From an uncultured Candidatus Marinamargulisbacteria bacterium (GTDB lineage: Bacteria; Margulisbacteria; Riflemargulisbacteria; GWF2-35-9): DNA of 38,131 nt. Below, piece after piece: positions 8,504 to 16,898 of the stretch (its first letter is position 1; each line of letters opens with the position of its first letter). Location: the NCBI GenBank assembly GCA_903910705.1, contig CAIWAN010000086.1, positions 1 through 38,131 of the forward strand. Direction: 5' to 3'. Position numbers and translations under genes: made by a program. The notes beneath the pieces are model-generated. The model was given only the letters and a program-made list of their open reading frames with translations. It was not told the DNA's origin and did no database searches.

Positions 8504-11500
8504 ATGAAAACCATGTGGTTACGTTGGTTGTTTTTCTTTACCCTAGTCAATGCTGCAGTGTTTGCTGTGCCATATAATATGCCACTTACTGAAGGTTATG
8601 GTGGAAAAGATGGCTATGTCACTTATACCCTAACCTTTCCAGCTGGTTCAGAAGCAGTCTTTGTCTATAATTATACGGCTCCTGATCAGGGAGCTTTTTT
8701 CGGTCTTCCGATTAATGCTTGGTCAGGAAAAGATCTCTCGATATATAAACGGCTTGTTTTTGATATAAAAAGTGATGCGGAACAAGCCGATGTATTTCTA
8801 CAGCAAGTTGGCGGTTCGCCAACGACCAAGAGATATCATTTGTCCGATTTGAGCGGAAGTCAGTACAAAACTATTGAGATAAACCTTTCCTCTTTTCAAG
8901 GAATAGACATGACACAGGCGCGGATTCTTCAATTTAATGTCGTTGATAATCGTGGGGCAACCTATCAAATGGCGGTAAAGAATATTTTCTTTGACGAAAA
9001 CGAGGTTTCCTCAACGTTTAATGTTCTACTCATTGACCGTCTCGTAGCGTCTGGAAACCTCGCAGCTGGCGCTTATCCGAGTATGGCGAATTACCGACGA
9101 GAGCTCCAGCATCTCTGGAAGGGGTATAAGTATCATTTTGTTGAGAAGTATCAAAGTATTGTGCCATCTTCAGTTTATGGAATGATTTTTGATCCGGGAA
9201 CGAATAATATTGTGGAGATCAATGACTATACAACGTCAGAGGCTTCCGGTTATGGACTCCTTATTTCGTTGTATATGAATGACCAAGCTTTCTTTGACAC
9301 CTTACTCGATAAAACGTGGACGAACATGGCTGCGAGCAAGTCAACCAACCTCCCCTCATGGAAGGTGAACGCTAATGGAACCGTCGCGGATGTTAACTCG
9401 GCGACCGATGCTGACGGCGATATTGCCACGGCGTTGATGTTTGCTGACATCTTGGTGCAGAAAGGATTTTGGACAAACACCGGTTATAGTTATTCGACAA
9501 AAGCGCAGACACTCATCCATCAATATATCATCAATGACCTTGAGTTTCGTCGATACATTCGGCTTGGAGATTACTACAATGGAGGACGACTCTTAACCAA
9601 TCCCTCCTACTTCTCGCCCGCATGGTACAAGGATTTTTCGCTTTACGAGAACCAGTCTCATGATTGGAATCCTCTCCTTTCGCAGGGATATGCAACAATT
9701 GCTGCTAATCCCGGATACTTAAAGGGACTTGCGCCCGACTGGTGTAACGGTTGGGGTGATGTCAGTGATCAAAAGGGATATGATGGTTATAACATGACTT
9801 GGGAGGCCATTAGGGTTTATTGGAGGCTCGCACTTGATAGGGTTTGGTTTAATGAGCCTAAAGCCGGCGCTTTTTTATCTCAAGCAAAAGATTACCTTTC
9901 AACATATAAAGTCATCCCTGCCATGAATTTTATGACTTTGGCCGGAGCAGACATGTACGGGCCAAAATTAGCGCTCGATGCCATGATGGCGGCGGGTGCT
10001 TTAGGGAGCGGAGATAGCGCCTATATCAGTAATTGGAAAAGTGTCTTTGATAGTTATTTATATTATTCGGGAAGCGAAAAATATTCTTTCTTAGCAAAAG
10101 ATTATGACACAACAGCACGATATGATTATTTTGGTCAAAGCCTGGGTCTTTTGTCCGCGTTGTTTCTTTCGGGAGCGATGCCTAATATTTTGACGGTTTT
10201 GGTTAGTCCGAACTCGGCACCTAGTCTTGTTGCGAGTCATGCGCCTAATCGGCTCCATAATCAATCGATCAATAAAATCGGGCTACAATTTAGCTCAACG
10301 GGAGGTGCAAGCTATATTGGTACCGTTGATATTAAGCAATTGTTCACAGGTGGCGCATATGTTCAGTTCGCACTTCCTAAATCATCCTACCCCTCTTTAT
10401 CGATAGTTGATGGCTCAGGCGTTATTAAAGATGCTTCATGGGAGTATGCCGTCACGGGATCGGTTGTGAGTGTGACACTGAGCTATATCATCAGTTGTAA
10501 TTGGGTGACGGATAATAATGTGTCAACGTATTGGAATGCAATGGATGCTAAACAGAATAGACAAATTAGTTGGCAAACGTTAGGTGGGAGTTCCACCTTC
10601 TATCCCTATCCGGCTGATTATCTTTCACAGGTAACCCTTAATATTTCACTGGGTGAAGTGTCAGCCTCGGCACGCTATGTTTATTATACCGTTACGAATG
10701 CCATTCAAATGAGCGCCGCTGATCCTTCATGGAATATTCGTGCCTTTTCAGATCAAATTGTTTCAGAGTCTGGGTCGGCTGGGTTAGCACGAAAGGATGC
10801 GTCCGGCAACATATTGCAGGTGCTTCCTGTAAAAATGCTATTAACGACCAATGCGATTAGTTTCCCCGCCATACCCGATACTGCTTGGATTAATATTTAT
10901 GATCGGCAGGATACAACAGCCTCAGCGTTGCTTCGAGGCCAGACCCCTTCTGCGCTTGGAACCTATCAAATGGGTCTAGTCGTTGATAAGCTGGGAGCCA
11001 GACAAGGGGCTTATGGGGCGATGCTCTATCTTGAATTGAATCAAGGCTCAACGACAAAGGTTGATAGTTTTGAGTTCCCTGATTCACGACTTCTTTCGGC
11101 CTTTAGTACGGATTGGGGGGCGTTGGCACAAAATTCCGGAACGCTAGCAACTATTTCTCGACAGGGGCAAGGGTTGATGGACAGTCACGTCCTGTCACTT
11201 TCCTATACCTTAGGGGATTTAGAAGGAACTCGAGGCCCTCAGTCCATGGCCTATATTGACCTTAAACAGAAAAAAATTGTAACCGATCTATCATCCTACA
11301 AAGGGATCCGTTTCTGGATTAAGACTCAGACGAATGCACCCATTGGCGTTGTTATTGTAGCGACATTGTCAGTGGTAGCCGACTACGATGATTTCTTATA
11401 CCCGATCCATCCTCTGCCCAACCGATGGATCTGTTACACCCTTTATTTTAGCCAGTTTCGGCAATCAGGCTGGGGGGTTCCCGTACCGTTTTCTGCAGCC

Positions 11501-11596
11501 ATAGCCAATGCGATAACCATACAATTCAAGAGTTTGTCGGATAGAACTGGCGAACAACAAACGATTTGGTTAGACGAGATCGAGTTGTTTAAATAA
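8504..11596 (+). CDS. Large secreted multidomain GH8-family glycoside hydrolase
   Basis: The 1030-residue protein starts with a signal peptide (MKTMWLRWLF, then hydrophobic residues to about 20; likely cleavage after VFA). Residues ~25-170 form a beta-rich, CBM11/CIA30-like jelly-roll domain. Residues ~175-565 are a GH8 (alpha/alpha)6 catalytic domain. It contains SEASGYG (245-251, Glu246 as the probable acid), the family signature ATDADGDIATALMFA (300-314) and TWEAIR (432-437). Residues ~570-860 are beta-rich and unassigned. Residues ~865-1030 are a second CBM11/CIA30-like domain ending LDEIELFK, which resembles the first one's IFFDENEV end. GH8 enzymes cut beta-1,4-glucan, xylan or chitosan, and the substrate here is unknown. 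The 3' end overlaps the opposing rnc gene by 27 nt. Confidence 0.8.
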   Translation: MKTMWLRWLFFFTLVNAAVFAVPYNMPLTEGYGGKDGYVTYTLTFPAGSEAVFVYNYTAPDQGAFFGLPINAWSGKDLSIYKRLVFDIKSDAEQADVFLQQVGGSPTTKRYHLSDLSGSQYKTIEINLSSFQGIDMTQARILQFNVVDNRGATYQMAVKNIFFDENEVSSTFNVLLIDRLVASGNLAAGAYPSMANYRRELQHLWKGYKYHFVEKYQSIVPSSVYGMIFDPGTNNIVEINDYTTSEASGYGLLISLYMNDQAFFDTLLDKTWTNMAASKSTNLPSWKVNANGTVADVNSATDADGDIATALMFADILVQKGFWTNTGYSYSTKAQTLIHQYIINDLEFRRYIRLGDYYNGGRLLTNPSYFSPAWYKDFSLYENQSHDWNPLLSQGYATIAANPGYLKGLAPDWCNGWGDVSDQKGYDGYNMTWEAIRVYWRLALDRVWFNEPKAGAFLSQAKDYLSTYKVIPAMNFMTLAGADMYGPKLALDAMMAAGALGSGDSAYISNWKSVFDSYLYYSGSEKYSFLAKDYDTTARYDYFGQSLGLLSALFLSGAMPNILTVLVSPNSAPSLVASHAPNRLHNQSINKIGLQFSSTGGASYIGTVDIKQLFTGGAYVQFALPKSSYPSLSIVDGSGVIKDASWEYAVTGSVVSVTLSYIISCNWVTDNNVSTYWNAMDAKQNRQISWQTLGGSSTFYPYPADYLSQVTLNISLGEVSASARYVYYTVTNAIQMSAADPSWNIRAFSDQIVSESGSAGLARKDASGNILQVLPVKMLLTTNAISFPAIPDTAWINIYDRQDTTASALLRGQTPSALGTYQMGLVVDKLGARQGAYGAMLYLELNQGSTTKVDSFEFPDSRLLSAFSTDWGALAQNSGTLATISRQGQGLMDSHVLSLSYTLGDLEGTRGPQSMAYIDLKQKKIVTDLSSYKGIRFWIKTQTNAPIGVVIVATLSVVADYDDFLYPIHPLPNRWICYTLYFSQFRQSGWGVPVPFSAAIANAITIQFKSLSDRTGEQQTIWLDEIELFK

Positions 11597-12241
11597 CGCT
11601 TTGGCCGCGACTTGCTCGGCTTGTTTCTTGCTACGGCCAATGCCTAAAGCCGAAAGAGTTATCCCCTCGCGATCGATGTGGGTTTGAACGGTGAATGTCC
11701 GTTCGTGAACGGGCCCGTTTTCGCTAACCAAGGTATAGCTTGGTTGTCCGAGATTACTTGCTTGGGTGCGCTCTTGAAGGGCTGTTTTGTAGTCCTGCAA
11801 CTCGCTTAAGTCTTCTGTTCCATCAAGAGCGTTAGCATAAATATTGCAAATCCACTCTCGAACCTTGTCGAGTCCTTGATCCAAATATATTGCACCGAAT
11901 AGTGCTTCAAGAACATCGCCGAGTATTCGTTCGTGGTATCGCAAGTGATCTTCGTGGGGGGCAACATGAAGGAAGGGGGCTAGTCCCATCTCGGCTGCTT
12001 TCCGACCCAACAGTTGATCACTTCCTAAAATAGACCGAAGGCCACTAAGTTCGCCCTCGCTTTTATCTGGATATCTCAAGAAGAGGGCTTCGGTGAGCAC
12101 TAACTTCAAGATGGCGTCGCCGAGAAACTCTAAACGTTCGTAATCGACTGAACTATTGAGCGCAGAGCCGTGGGTAAGCGCCTCTTCTACTAAGGAGGCG
12201 TTGTTGAACGAAAAGCCAAGCATAGAGACAATATCGCTCAC
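11570..12241 (-). CDS. rnc: Ribonuclease III
   Basis: RNase III cleaves double-stranded RNA in rRNA processing and RNA decay. The 223-residue protein has the endonuclease domain first, with the signature ERLEFLGDAILKL near residues 35-47 and the second acidic site GDVLEALFGAIYLD. A dsRNA-binding domain follows (DYKTALQE to AEQVAAKALFKQL). I chose the GTG at 12241 because it forms a GTGA overlap with the dapL stop. It gives a family-sized N-terminus, while longer in-frame versions run far into dapL. The 3' end overlaps the GH8 gene tail-to-tail by 27 nt. Confidence 0.93.
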   Translation of the reverse strand: MSDIVSMLGFSFNNASLVEEALTHGSALNSSVDYERLEFLGDAILKLVLTEALFLRYPDKSEGELSGLRSILGSDQLLGRKAAEMGLAPFLHVAPHEDHLRYHERILGDVLEALFGAIYLDQGLDKVREWICNIYANALDGTEDLSELQDYKTALQERTQASNLGQPSYTLVSENGPVHERTFTVQTHIDREGITLSALGIGRSKKQAEQVAAKALFKQLDLV

Positions 12242-13413
12242 GCTATAAAACGGACCCCTTTTTCTTTGAGACGGGTTAAGGCTTCTTGGATGCGCGGCAC
12301 GGATTCGGTCAAGGCCACACGAAAATAGCCTTCGCCTTCGGGGCCATAGCCGCTTCCGGGGACGACAACTATGCCGCAATCCTCGAGAACCTTGCTGCAA
12401 AAAGAGGCAGAGTCATAGCCTTTCGGAACAGGTGCCCAGACATAAAAGGTTGCCTTAATGGGGGATAAATTCCACCCTAAGCGATTGAGCCCGTCCGTCA
12501 AGACATCGCGTCGCTCTTTGTAAATAAGATTGTTTTGTTCGATTTGTGGGGCAGGGGTTGTCAAGGCAACGATGCCGGCTTCCTGAATAGCTTTAAAGAT
12601 GCCTGAATCAACATTGGTTTTGATCGTGCCAAGCGCGCGAATAGCCTCTTTGTTGCCAACGGCCATACCAATACGCCATCCGGTCATATTAAATGATTTC
12701 GAGAGCGAATGAAACTCAATGGCGATGTCTTTTGCGCCGTCCACTTCAAGGATGCTCGGCGCAATATAGCCGTCATAGGTCATCTCGCTATAGGCTAAAT
12801 CAGAGGCGATAAGCAGGTCATATTTTTGTGCCCAAGCGACGAGCCTTTTGTAAAAACTTAGATCGGCCACCGCGGCCGTGGGGTTGTTGGGATAATTGAC
12901 ATAGAATATCTTGGCCTTATTAGCAATGTCTGTTGGGATGCTGTCGAGGTCAGGAAGGAACCCGTTACTCTCTTTAAGGGGAACGTAATAAGGGGTCCCC
13001 CCAGTTAATATGGTGCCCATTTTGTAAACGGGATACCCTGGACTGGGGACAAGGACGATGTCACCAGGGTCTAGGTAGGCAGATAACAAATGAGCAATGC
13101 CCTCTTTGGAGCCTATTAGGGAAACGACTTCCTCGTTGGGGTCAAGGGTTACCCCAAAACGGGATTGATACCATGTGGCGACGGCTTGGCGAAAGCGAGC
13201 AATCCCTTCGTAAGGGGGGTAATTGTGTGTGCTCGGGTCGTCGATGGCTTTATGCATCGCCTCAACGATATGGGGGAAAGTCGGTTTGTCAGGGTCGCCG
13301 ATCCCTAAATTTATGATATCAACCCCTCTGGCGATGGCGGCCGCTTTCTTTTTATCGATCTCAGCGAACAGATAGGGAGGAATAAATTCGAAGCGTTTTG
13401 ATGTTTTTGGCAT
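12238..13413 (-). CDS. dapL: LL-diaminopimelate aminotransferase
   Basis: DapL converts tetrahydrodipicolinate directly to LL-diaminopimelate, bypassing DapD/C/E, for lysine and peptidoglycan synthesis. The 391-residue PLP fold-type I enzyme has LGIGDPDKPT near residues 36-45, NYPNNPT at about 173-179, and the PLP lysine in SLSKSFNMTGWRIG (Lys239). It resembles DapL rather than a generic AspC because of the PDKPTFPHIVEA and PPYEGIARFR segments, but a specificity check would help. AAGGA lies 6 nt before the ATG. dapF, the next enzyme, is about 400 nt away on the same strand, so the pathway is clustered. rnc follows with a GTGA overlap. Confidence 0.88.
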   Translation of the reverse strand: MPKTSKRFEFIPPYLFAEIDKKKAAAIARGVDIINLGIGDPDKPTFPHIVEAMHKAIDDPSTHNYPPYEGIARFRQAVATWYQSRFGVTLDPNEEVVSLIGSKEGIAHLLSAYLDPGDIVLVPSPGYPVYKMGTILTGGTPYYVPLKESNGFLPDLDSIPTDIANKAKIFYVNYPNNPTAAVADLSFYKRLVAWAQKYDLLIASDLAYSEMTYDGYIAPSILEVDGAKDIAIEFHSLSKSFNMTGWRIGMAVGNKEAIRALGTIKTNVDSGIFKAIQEAGIVALTTPAPQIEQNNLIYKERRDVLTDGLNRLGWNLSPIKATFYVWAPVPKGYDSASFCSKVLEDCGIVVVPGSGYGPEGEGYFRVALTESVPRIQEALTRLKEKGVRFIA

Positions 13414-13455
13414 AGTTTTTCCTTTTTGGTGAAATTTTTACTGCAAGCAAACGAT

Positions 13456-13484
13456 ATATTATTATATGACGGAAGACTTGCCAA
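13456..13484 (-). promoter_or_regulatory. Candidate promoter of dapL-rnc
   Basis: On the minus strand, TTGGCA (13479-13484) and TAATAT (13456-13461) are 17 nt apart, giving a leader of about 35 nt that includes the dapL AAGGA. An overlapping TATAAT (13461-13466) is an alternative -10 without a good -35. Confidence 0.45.
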
Positions 13485-13539
13485 TTTAAAAATTAGCGTT
13501 AGTATACAAATCAGTGAAGCATCAAGGGGGGTGGATGAC

Positions 13540-13836
13540 GTGATCTTTAAAACAAAAAAAACAATTATTACCAATCCCGACGAGATGATCCTACAAATCG
13601 CGTCCAAACATCAAGACCGATATGGCCGAGAGTTAGCCGCAGCTGACCCAGAGACCTTAGCCACAGCGTTAGGCCATTTTGACATTAAAACAACCTGTAA
13701 AGTTTTGATGATATTGCCCAGTGCTCATGCAGCGAAAGTTTTAGTGTTCTTTAGCCAACCCAAAAAAGACGCGATCATTGAACGCTTGCCCAGTCATTTT
13801 GCCGCCGAGTTGATGGAAACCGTCCTAAAAATCTAG
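13540..13836 (+). CDS. Small MgtE_N/FliG-like helical protein of unknown role
   Basis: I place the start at the GTG at 13540, because a very strong AAGGGGGG (13524-13531) lies 8 nt upstream. This gives 98 residues. An upstream ATG at 13426 would cross the divergent dapL promoter. Residues ~35-95 resemble one superhelical repeat of the MgtE N-terminal domain or FliG: a helix, then KVLMILPSAHAAKVLVFFSQPKKDAIIERLPSHFAAELME. There is no membrane channel domain, signal peptide or flagellar neighbour, so it is neither a full MgtE nor FliG. It runs convergent into dapF with a 4-nt overlap. The function is unknown. It may be a regulatory or scaffolding domain protein. Confidence 0.65.
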   Translation: MIFKTKKTIITNPDEMILQIASKHQDRYGRELAAADPETLATALGHFDIKTTCKVLMILPSAHAAKVLVFFSQPKKDAIIERLPSHFAAELMETVLKI

Positions 13837-14675
13837 TGGGTTGAGGTCTTTCCTTCAAACACCACTTCGGCGGGGCCAGTCATAAATACATGATCGTGGT
13901 CTTTCCAGCTCACGTGGATATCCCCCCCAAGCAAATGAACGGTGATGGAGTCTCTCAGCTTCCCTTGAAGAATGCCTGCCACTGTGGCTGCACAGGTTCC
14001 CGTTCCACAAGCGAGAGTTTCCCCTGCACCGCGTTCCCATACTCGCATATTGATCTCCTCGGGGGATATTATCTCGATAAATTCGACATTCGTTCGTTTT
14101 GGGAAGAAGGGATGATGCTCGATCATGGGACCAATAGTGCTGACCGGAAACCCCTTTGTATGGTCGATGAATAAAATAGCGTGAGGGTTTCCCATGCCAA
14201 TAGCGCTCACCGAATAGGTGCGTGAGCCAACCTCGATCGGAAGATTTAAAATGGGTTCGGCTAAATCCGTGTTCACTGGAATAAAAGCCGGCTTTAGAAA
14301 AGGGGCCCCCATGTCGATGGTGACCATGGCTTGTCGCTCGGACAGATCATCTATTTCAGGAACCATAATGCCTGCGAGGGTTTCTACGGTGAAGCGTTTT
14401 TGGGTGACGAGTTTTTGTTGCCACGCAAAAAAAGCGAAGCATCGGATCCCATTTCCACACATCTCGGCTTCGCTCCCATCCGCGTTGTAGATCTTCATTT
14501 GAAGATCAGCGGTTTTTGAGGGAAGGACGAGAATGACCCCATCGGCGCCAATGCCAAAATGACGGTCGCACCAACCCTTTGAAAGGGTTGGCCAATCGAG
14601 GCCCTCGGTTTTCTGATGCAGCGCATCGATGAGAATAAAATCGTTACCGGTTCCCTGCATTTTTGTAAAATTCAT
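13833..14675 (-). CDS. dapF: Diaminopimelate epimerase
   Basis: DapF interconverts LL- and meso-diaminopimelate without a cofactor, using two cysteines. The 280-residue protein has the MNFTKMQGTGNDFILID start, the first catalytic Cys73 in EMCGNGIRC and the second, Cys223, in ETLACGTGTCA. Both halves of the pseudo-symmetric fold are complete. It lies 7 nt after hydE and appears to be the last gene of a hydG-hydF-hydE-dapF unit. This is an odd pairing of hydrogenase maturation with cell-wall synthesis. Together with DapL it gives the aminotransferase route to meso-DAP. Confidence 0.95.
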   Translation of the reverse strand: MNFTKMQGTGNDFILIDALHQKTEGLDWPTLSKGWCDRHFGIGADGVILVLPSKTADLQMKIYNADGSEAEMCGNGIRCFAFFAWQQKLVTQKRFTVETLAGIMVPEIDDLSERQAMVTIDMGAPFLKPAFIPVNTDLAEPILNLPIEVGSRTYSVSAIGMGNPHAILFIDHTKGFPVSTIGPMIEHHPFFPKRTNVEFIEIISPEEINMRVWERGAGETLACGTGTCAATVAGILQGKLRDSITVHLLGGDIHVSWKDHDHVFMTGPAEVVFEGKTSTH

Positions 14676-14682
14676 GGTGAAA

Positions 14683-15681
14683 TTACCTTAGCGGATTTTT
14701 AAGCGAATGTCCAGCATCGTTGCCGATCGTTCGTCCAAGTCGCTTAAGTCGCCCTTTTACGCACCCCGCGCAATCATCGCTCGACTCGGAAATGCAGGGT
14801 TTGCCTGGGTAGAGCTGATAATGTTCGCGATAGGCCATGGGGGTCGCATTGGGCATGAAGACATTTGCTCCGCGTTGCAGGACTCGGTTCCTCCCTTTGG
14901 GGTCGATGGCGTCGAAAGCCGTCGTCGCGGGAATATGAGCGCGGGGATTAATGAGCCGTAAAATGGCGATCGTTTTATAAAAGATGTCAGGACTAAAGGG
15001 GTTGCTTTGAGACGAAAAGGGGGTGTTCGGGTGAGCGATAAAGGGCCCAATTCCGATCATATCCAGATCAAGCTGGGTGCAAAAAAGAATATCCTCGGCT
15101 AATTGTTCTAGGGTTTCGTTGGGAAGTCCTATCAGAAAACCAGAACCGACTTGTACCCCCATCCTCCGAAGGATTTCAAGGCATTCAAGGCGATTTGTTA
15201 AGTCATCATCGGGATGACTTTCCTGAAAAAGCTTTGGGTTGGATGTTTCGAAACGCAACAAGTACCGATCCATGCCAGCCTCTTTCCATGCTCGATAGGT
15301 CGCTTCATTGCGTTCCCCGACCGAAAGTGTAATGGCCAGTGGGGTGGTGGCTTTGATGGTTTTAATGAGATGAGTAAGTTTTTCCGTTGTATAAAAAGGA
15401 TCTTCGCCCGACTGAAGCACGACACTCGTATACCCCCAGACGACCATCTTTTGACAGGTCTCAATAATTTCATTATCGGGGATACGATAGGGTTTTACGT
15501 CTGTATTTGAGCTGCGTATCCCACAGTAATGGCAGTCTTTGACGCAAATATTTGAAAACTCGATGATGCCCCGCAAATAGACATCATCCCCCATGTTCTG
15601 TTTTCGACAATAATCCGCTTCTTGATATAGAGGCTCGGGGTCAGGAAGCAATAAAAGATTCAGAATATCTGATTTATTCAT
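14683..15681 (-). CDS. hydE: [FeFe]-hydrogenase maturase HydE (radical SAM)
   Basis: HydE is a radical SAM enzyme of the BioB-like group that acts with HydG and HydF to build the 2Fe subcluster of [FeFe] hydrogenase. The 332-residue protein has the CX3CX2C cluster motif at Cys46, Cys50 and Cys53 (ICVKDCHYCG). The barrel includes VVLQSGEDPFY, and GIGPFIAHPNTPF is typical of HydE rather than of biotin synthase. A second CX7CX2C cluster motif is present near the C-terminus (CISESSDDCAGC), a feature of only some HydE proteins. It starts 11 nt after hydF with no obvious Shine-Dalgarno. Confidence 0.9.
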   Translation of the reverse strand: MNKSDILNLLLLPDPEPLYQEADYCRKQNMGDDVYLRGIIEFSNICVKDCHYCGIRSSNTDVKPYRIPDNEIIETCQKMVVWGYTSVVLQSGEDPFYTTEKLTHLIKTIKATTPLAITLSVGERNEATYRAWKEAGMDRYLLRFETSNPKLFQESHPDDDLTNRLECLEILRRMGVQVGSGFLIGLPNETLEQLAEDILFCTQLDLDMIGIGPFIAHPNTPFSSQSNPFSPDIFYKTIAILRLINPRAHIPATTAFDAIDPKGRNRVLQRGANVFMPNATPMAYREHYQLYPGKPCISESSDDCAGCVKGRLKRLGRTIGNDAGHSLKNPLR

Positions 15682-15692
15682 AAAACGAAAAA

Positions 15693-16898
15693 TTAATCAG
15701 AAAAAGGCTTTAAGGCGCGATCGAGAATGCCGGTCAGCCATGCAATGGTAACACCATAATTGGTAATGGGAACCCCTGCATCCTGAGCCGCTTTGATGCG
15801 ATTTTGGATAAAAGGCCGATTGGACATACAACCGCCGCACTGGATAATAAGTTGATACTTTTGGATATCACGAGGCCAGTCTTTGCCGACAGCGATATCA
15901 AAGGTAAAGTCATGGCCCGTTTTTTCTTTGAGCCATCTGGGGATCTTGATGCGTCCGATATCTTCGCCGATCGGGCGATGGGAGCAAGACTCTGCGATTA
16001 ATATCGGCTTGTCAGGGGTGAGTTGCTCCAGTCTTTTGGCGCCGTTGGCATAGGCTTTCAAATTGCCTTTTTGTCGGGCGAAAAGAATGGAAAAGGACGT
16101 CAATTTCACCGATTTGGGAACGATTTTGCTTACATACGCAAAAGCCTGTGAGTCGGTAATGACCAAGGAGGGTGGCGTCGCTAATCGATTTTTTAGGGCG
16201 TCCGCTAGTTCGGTTTCGCGAACGACCATTACTTGAGCGCCGATATCTAATAAAGCGCGGAGCGCCTGAGCTTGCGGATGAATGATCCGACCTACTGGCG
16301 CTTCTTTATCGATAGGAATGACCAGAACAACCAGTTCATTTTCTTTGACGATGTCGCTTAGGAGTTCAGGTACAAAGAAGGAGTCGCTAAGGGTGGCGAC
16401 CAAGGCGTCCTTGAGGGTGTCGACCCCCTCCCCGTTAAGGGTTGAGACGGGGATTAGCCCCTGACCCCAACGGGATTTCAATTTTTGAAGAGTTGTTAAG
16501 CGTTCACTCGTTGTGAGCAGATCACATTTGTTTAAAACAACGCATCGAGGCGTGGTTGAGGGTAGCTCGGCTAAAAGCCCCTCGTGGAGTGTATCCGATG
16601 TGTCGGGATCCAGAACGATCAAGAAAACATCCGCTTGTTTCAGGGCGACTTTGGTTCGTTCAACTCGTAAGAGGCCAACATCGCCCACATCATCAATCCC
16701 TGCTGTATCGATCCATACCACGGGGCCAAGGGGTTGCAATTCGTAGCGACGCTCGACGGGATCGGTGGTCGTGCCGGGTGTTTCGGACACAAGGCTCACC
16801 TTTTGAGCGGTTAAGGCATTAATAAGGGATGACTTGCCTACATTGCGAGGGCCGACGAGTACAATATGGGGGAGTTGGTCTTTGGGCGAATTAAACAT
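15693..16898 (-). CDS. hydF: [FeFe]-hydrogenase maturation GTPase HydF
   Basis: HydF is the GTPase scaffold on which the 2Fe subcluster is assembled before transfer to HydA. The 401-residue protein has a TrmE-like G domain: P-loop GPRNVGKS at residues 16-23, PGTTTDPV switch I, DTAG and NKCD. A dimerisation domain follows, then the C-terminal Fe-S domain with Cys305, Cys354 and Cys357. The usual CxHx(46-53)HCxxC pattern is seen as CSH, 45 residues, then QCGGC. The His before the last Cys pair is therefore Gln353. It overlaps hydG by 8 nt, which suggests translational coupling. Confidence 0.9.
   Translation of the reverse strand: MFNSPKDQLPHIVLVGPRNVGKSSLINALTAQKVSLVSETPGTTTDPVERRYELQPLGPVVWIDTAGIDDVGDVGLLRVERTKVALKQADVFLIVLDPDTSDTLHEGLLAELPSTTPRCVVLNKCDLLTTSERLTTLQKLKSRWGQGLIPVSTLNGEGVDTLKDALVATLSDSFFVPELLSDIVKENELVVLVIPIDKEAPVGRIIHPQAQALRALLDIGAQVMVVRETELADALKNRLATPPSLVITDSQAFAYVSKIVPKSVKLTSFSILFARQKGNLKAYANGAKRLEQLTPDKPILIAESCSHRPIGEDIGRIKIPRWLKEKTGHDFTFDIAVGKDWPRDIQKYQLIIQCGGCMSNRPFIQNRIKAAQDAGVPITNYGVTIAWLTGILDRALKPFSD

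Noticed and set aside
13426-13539. N-terminal extension of the mini MgtE-like protein from the ATG at 13426
   Set aside because: It would run through the dapL promoter, and the strong AAGGGGGG site points to the GTG at 13540.
15693-16898. HydF read as MnmE or Der GTPase
   Set aside because: The G domain is similar, but the C-terminal Cys triad and the position between hydG and hydE identify HydF. A separate true mnmE is at 36309.
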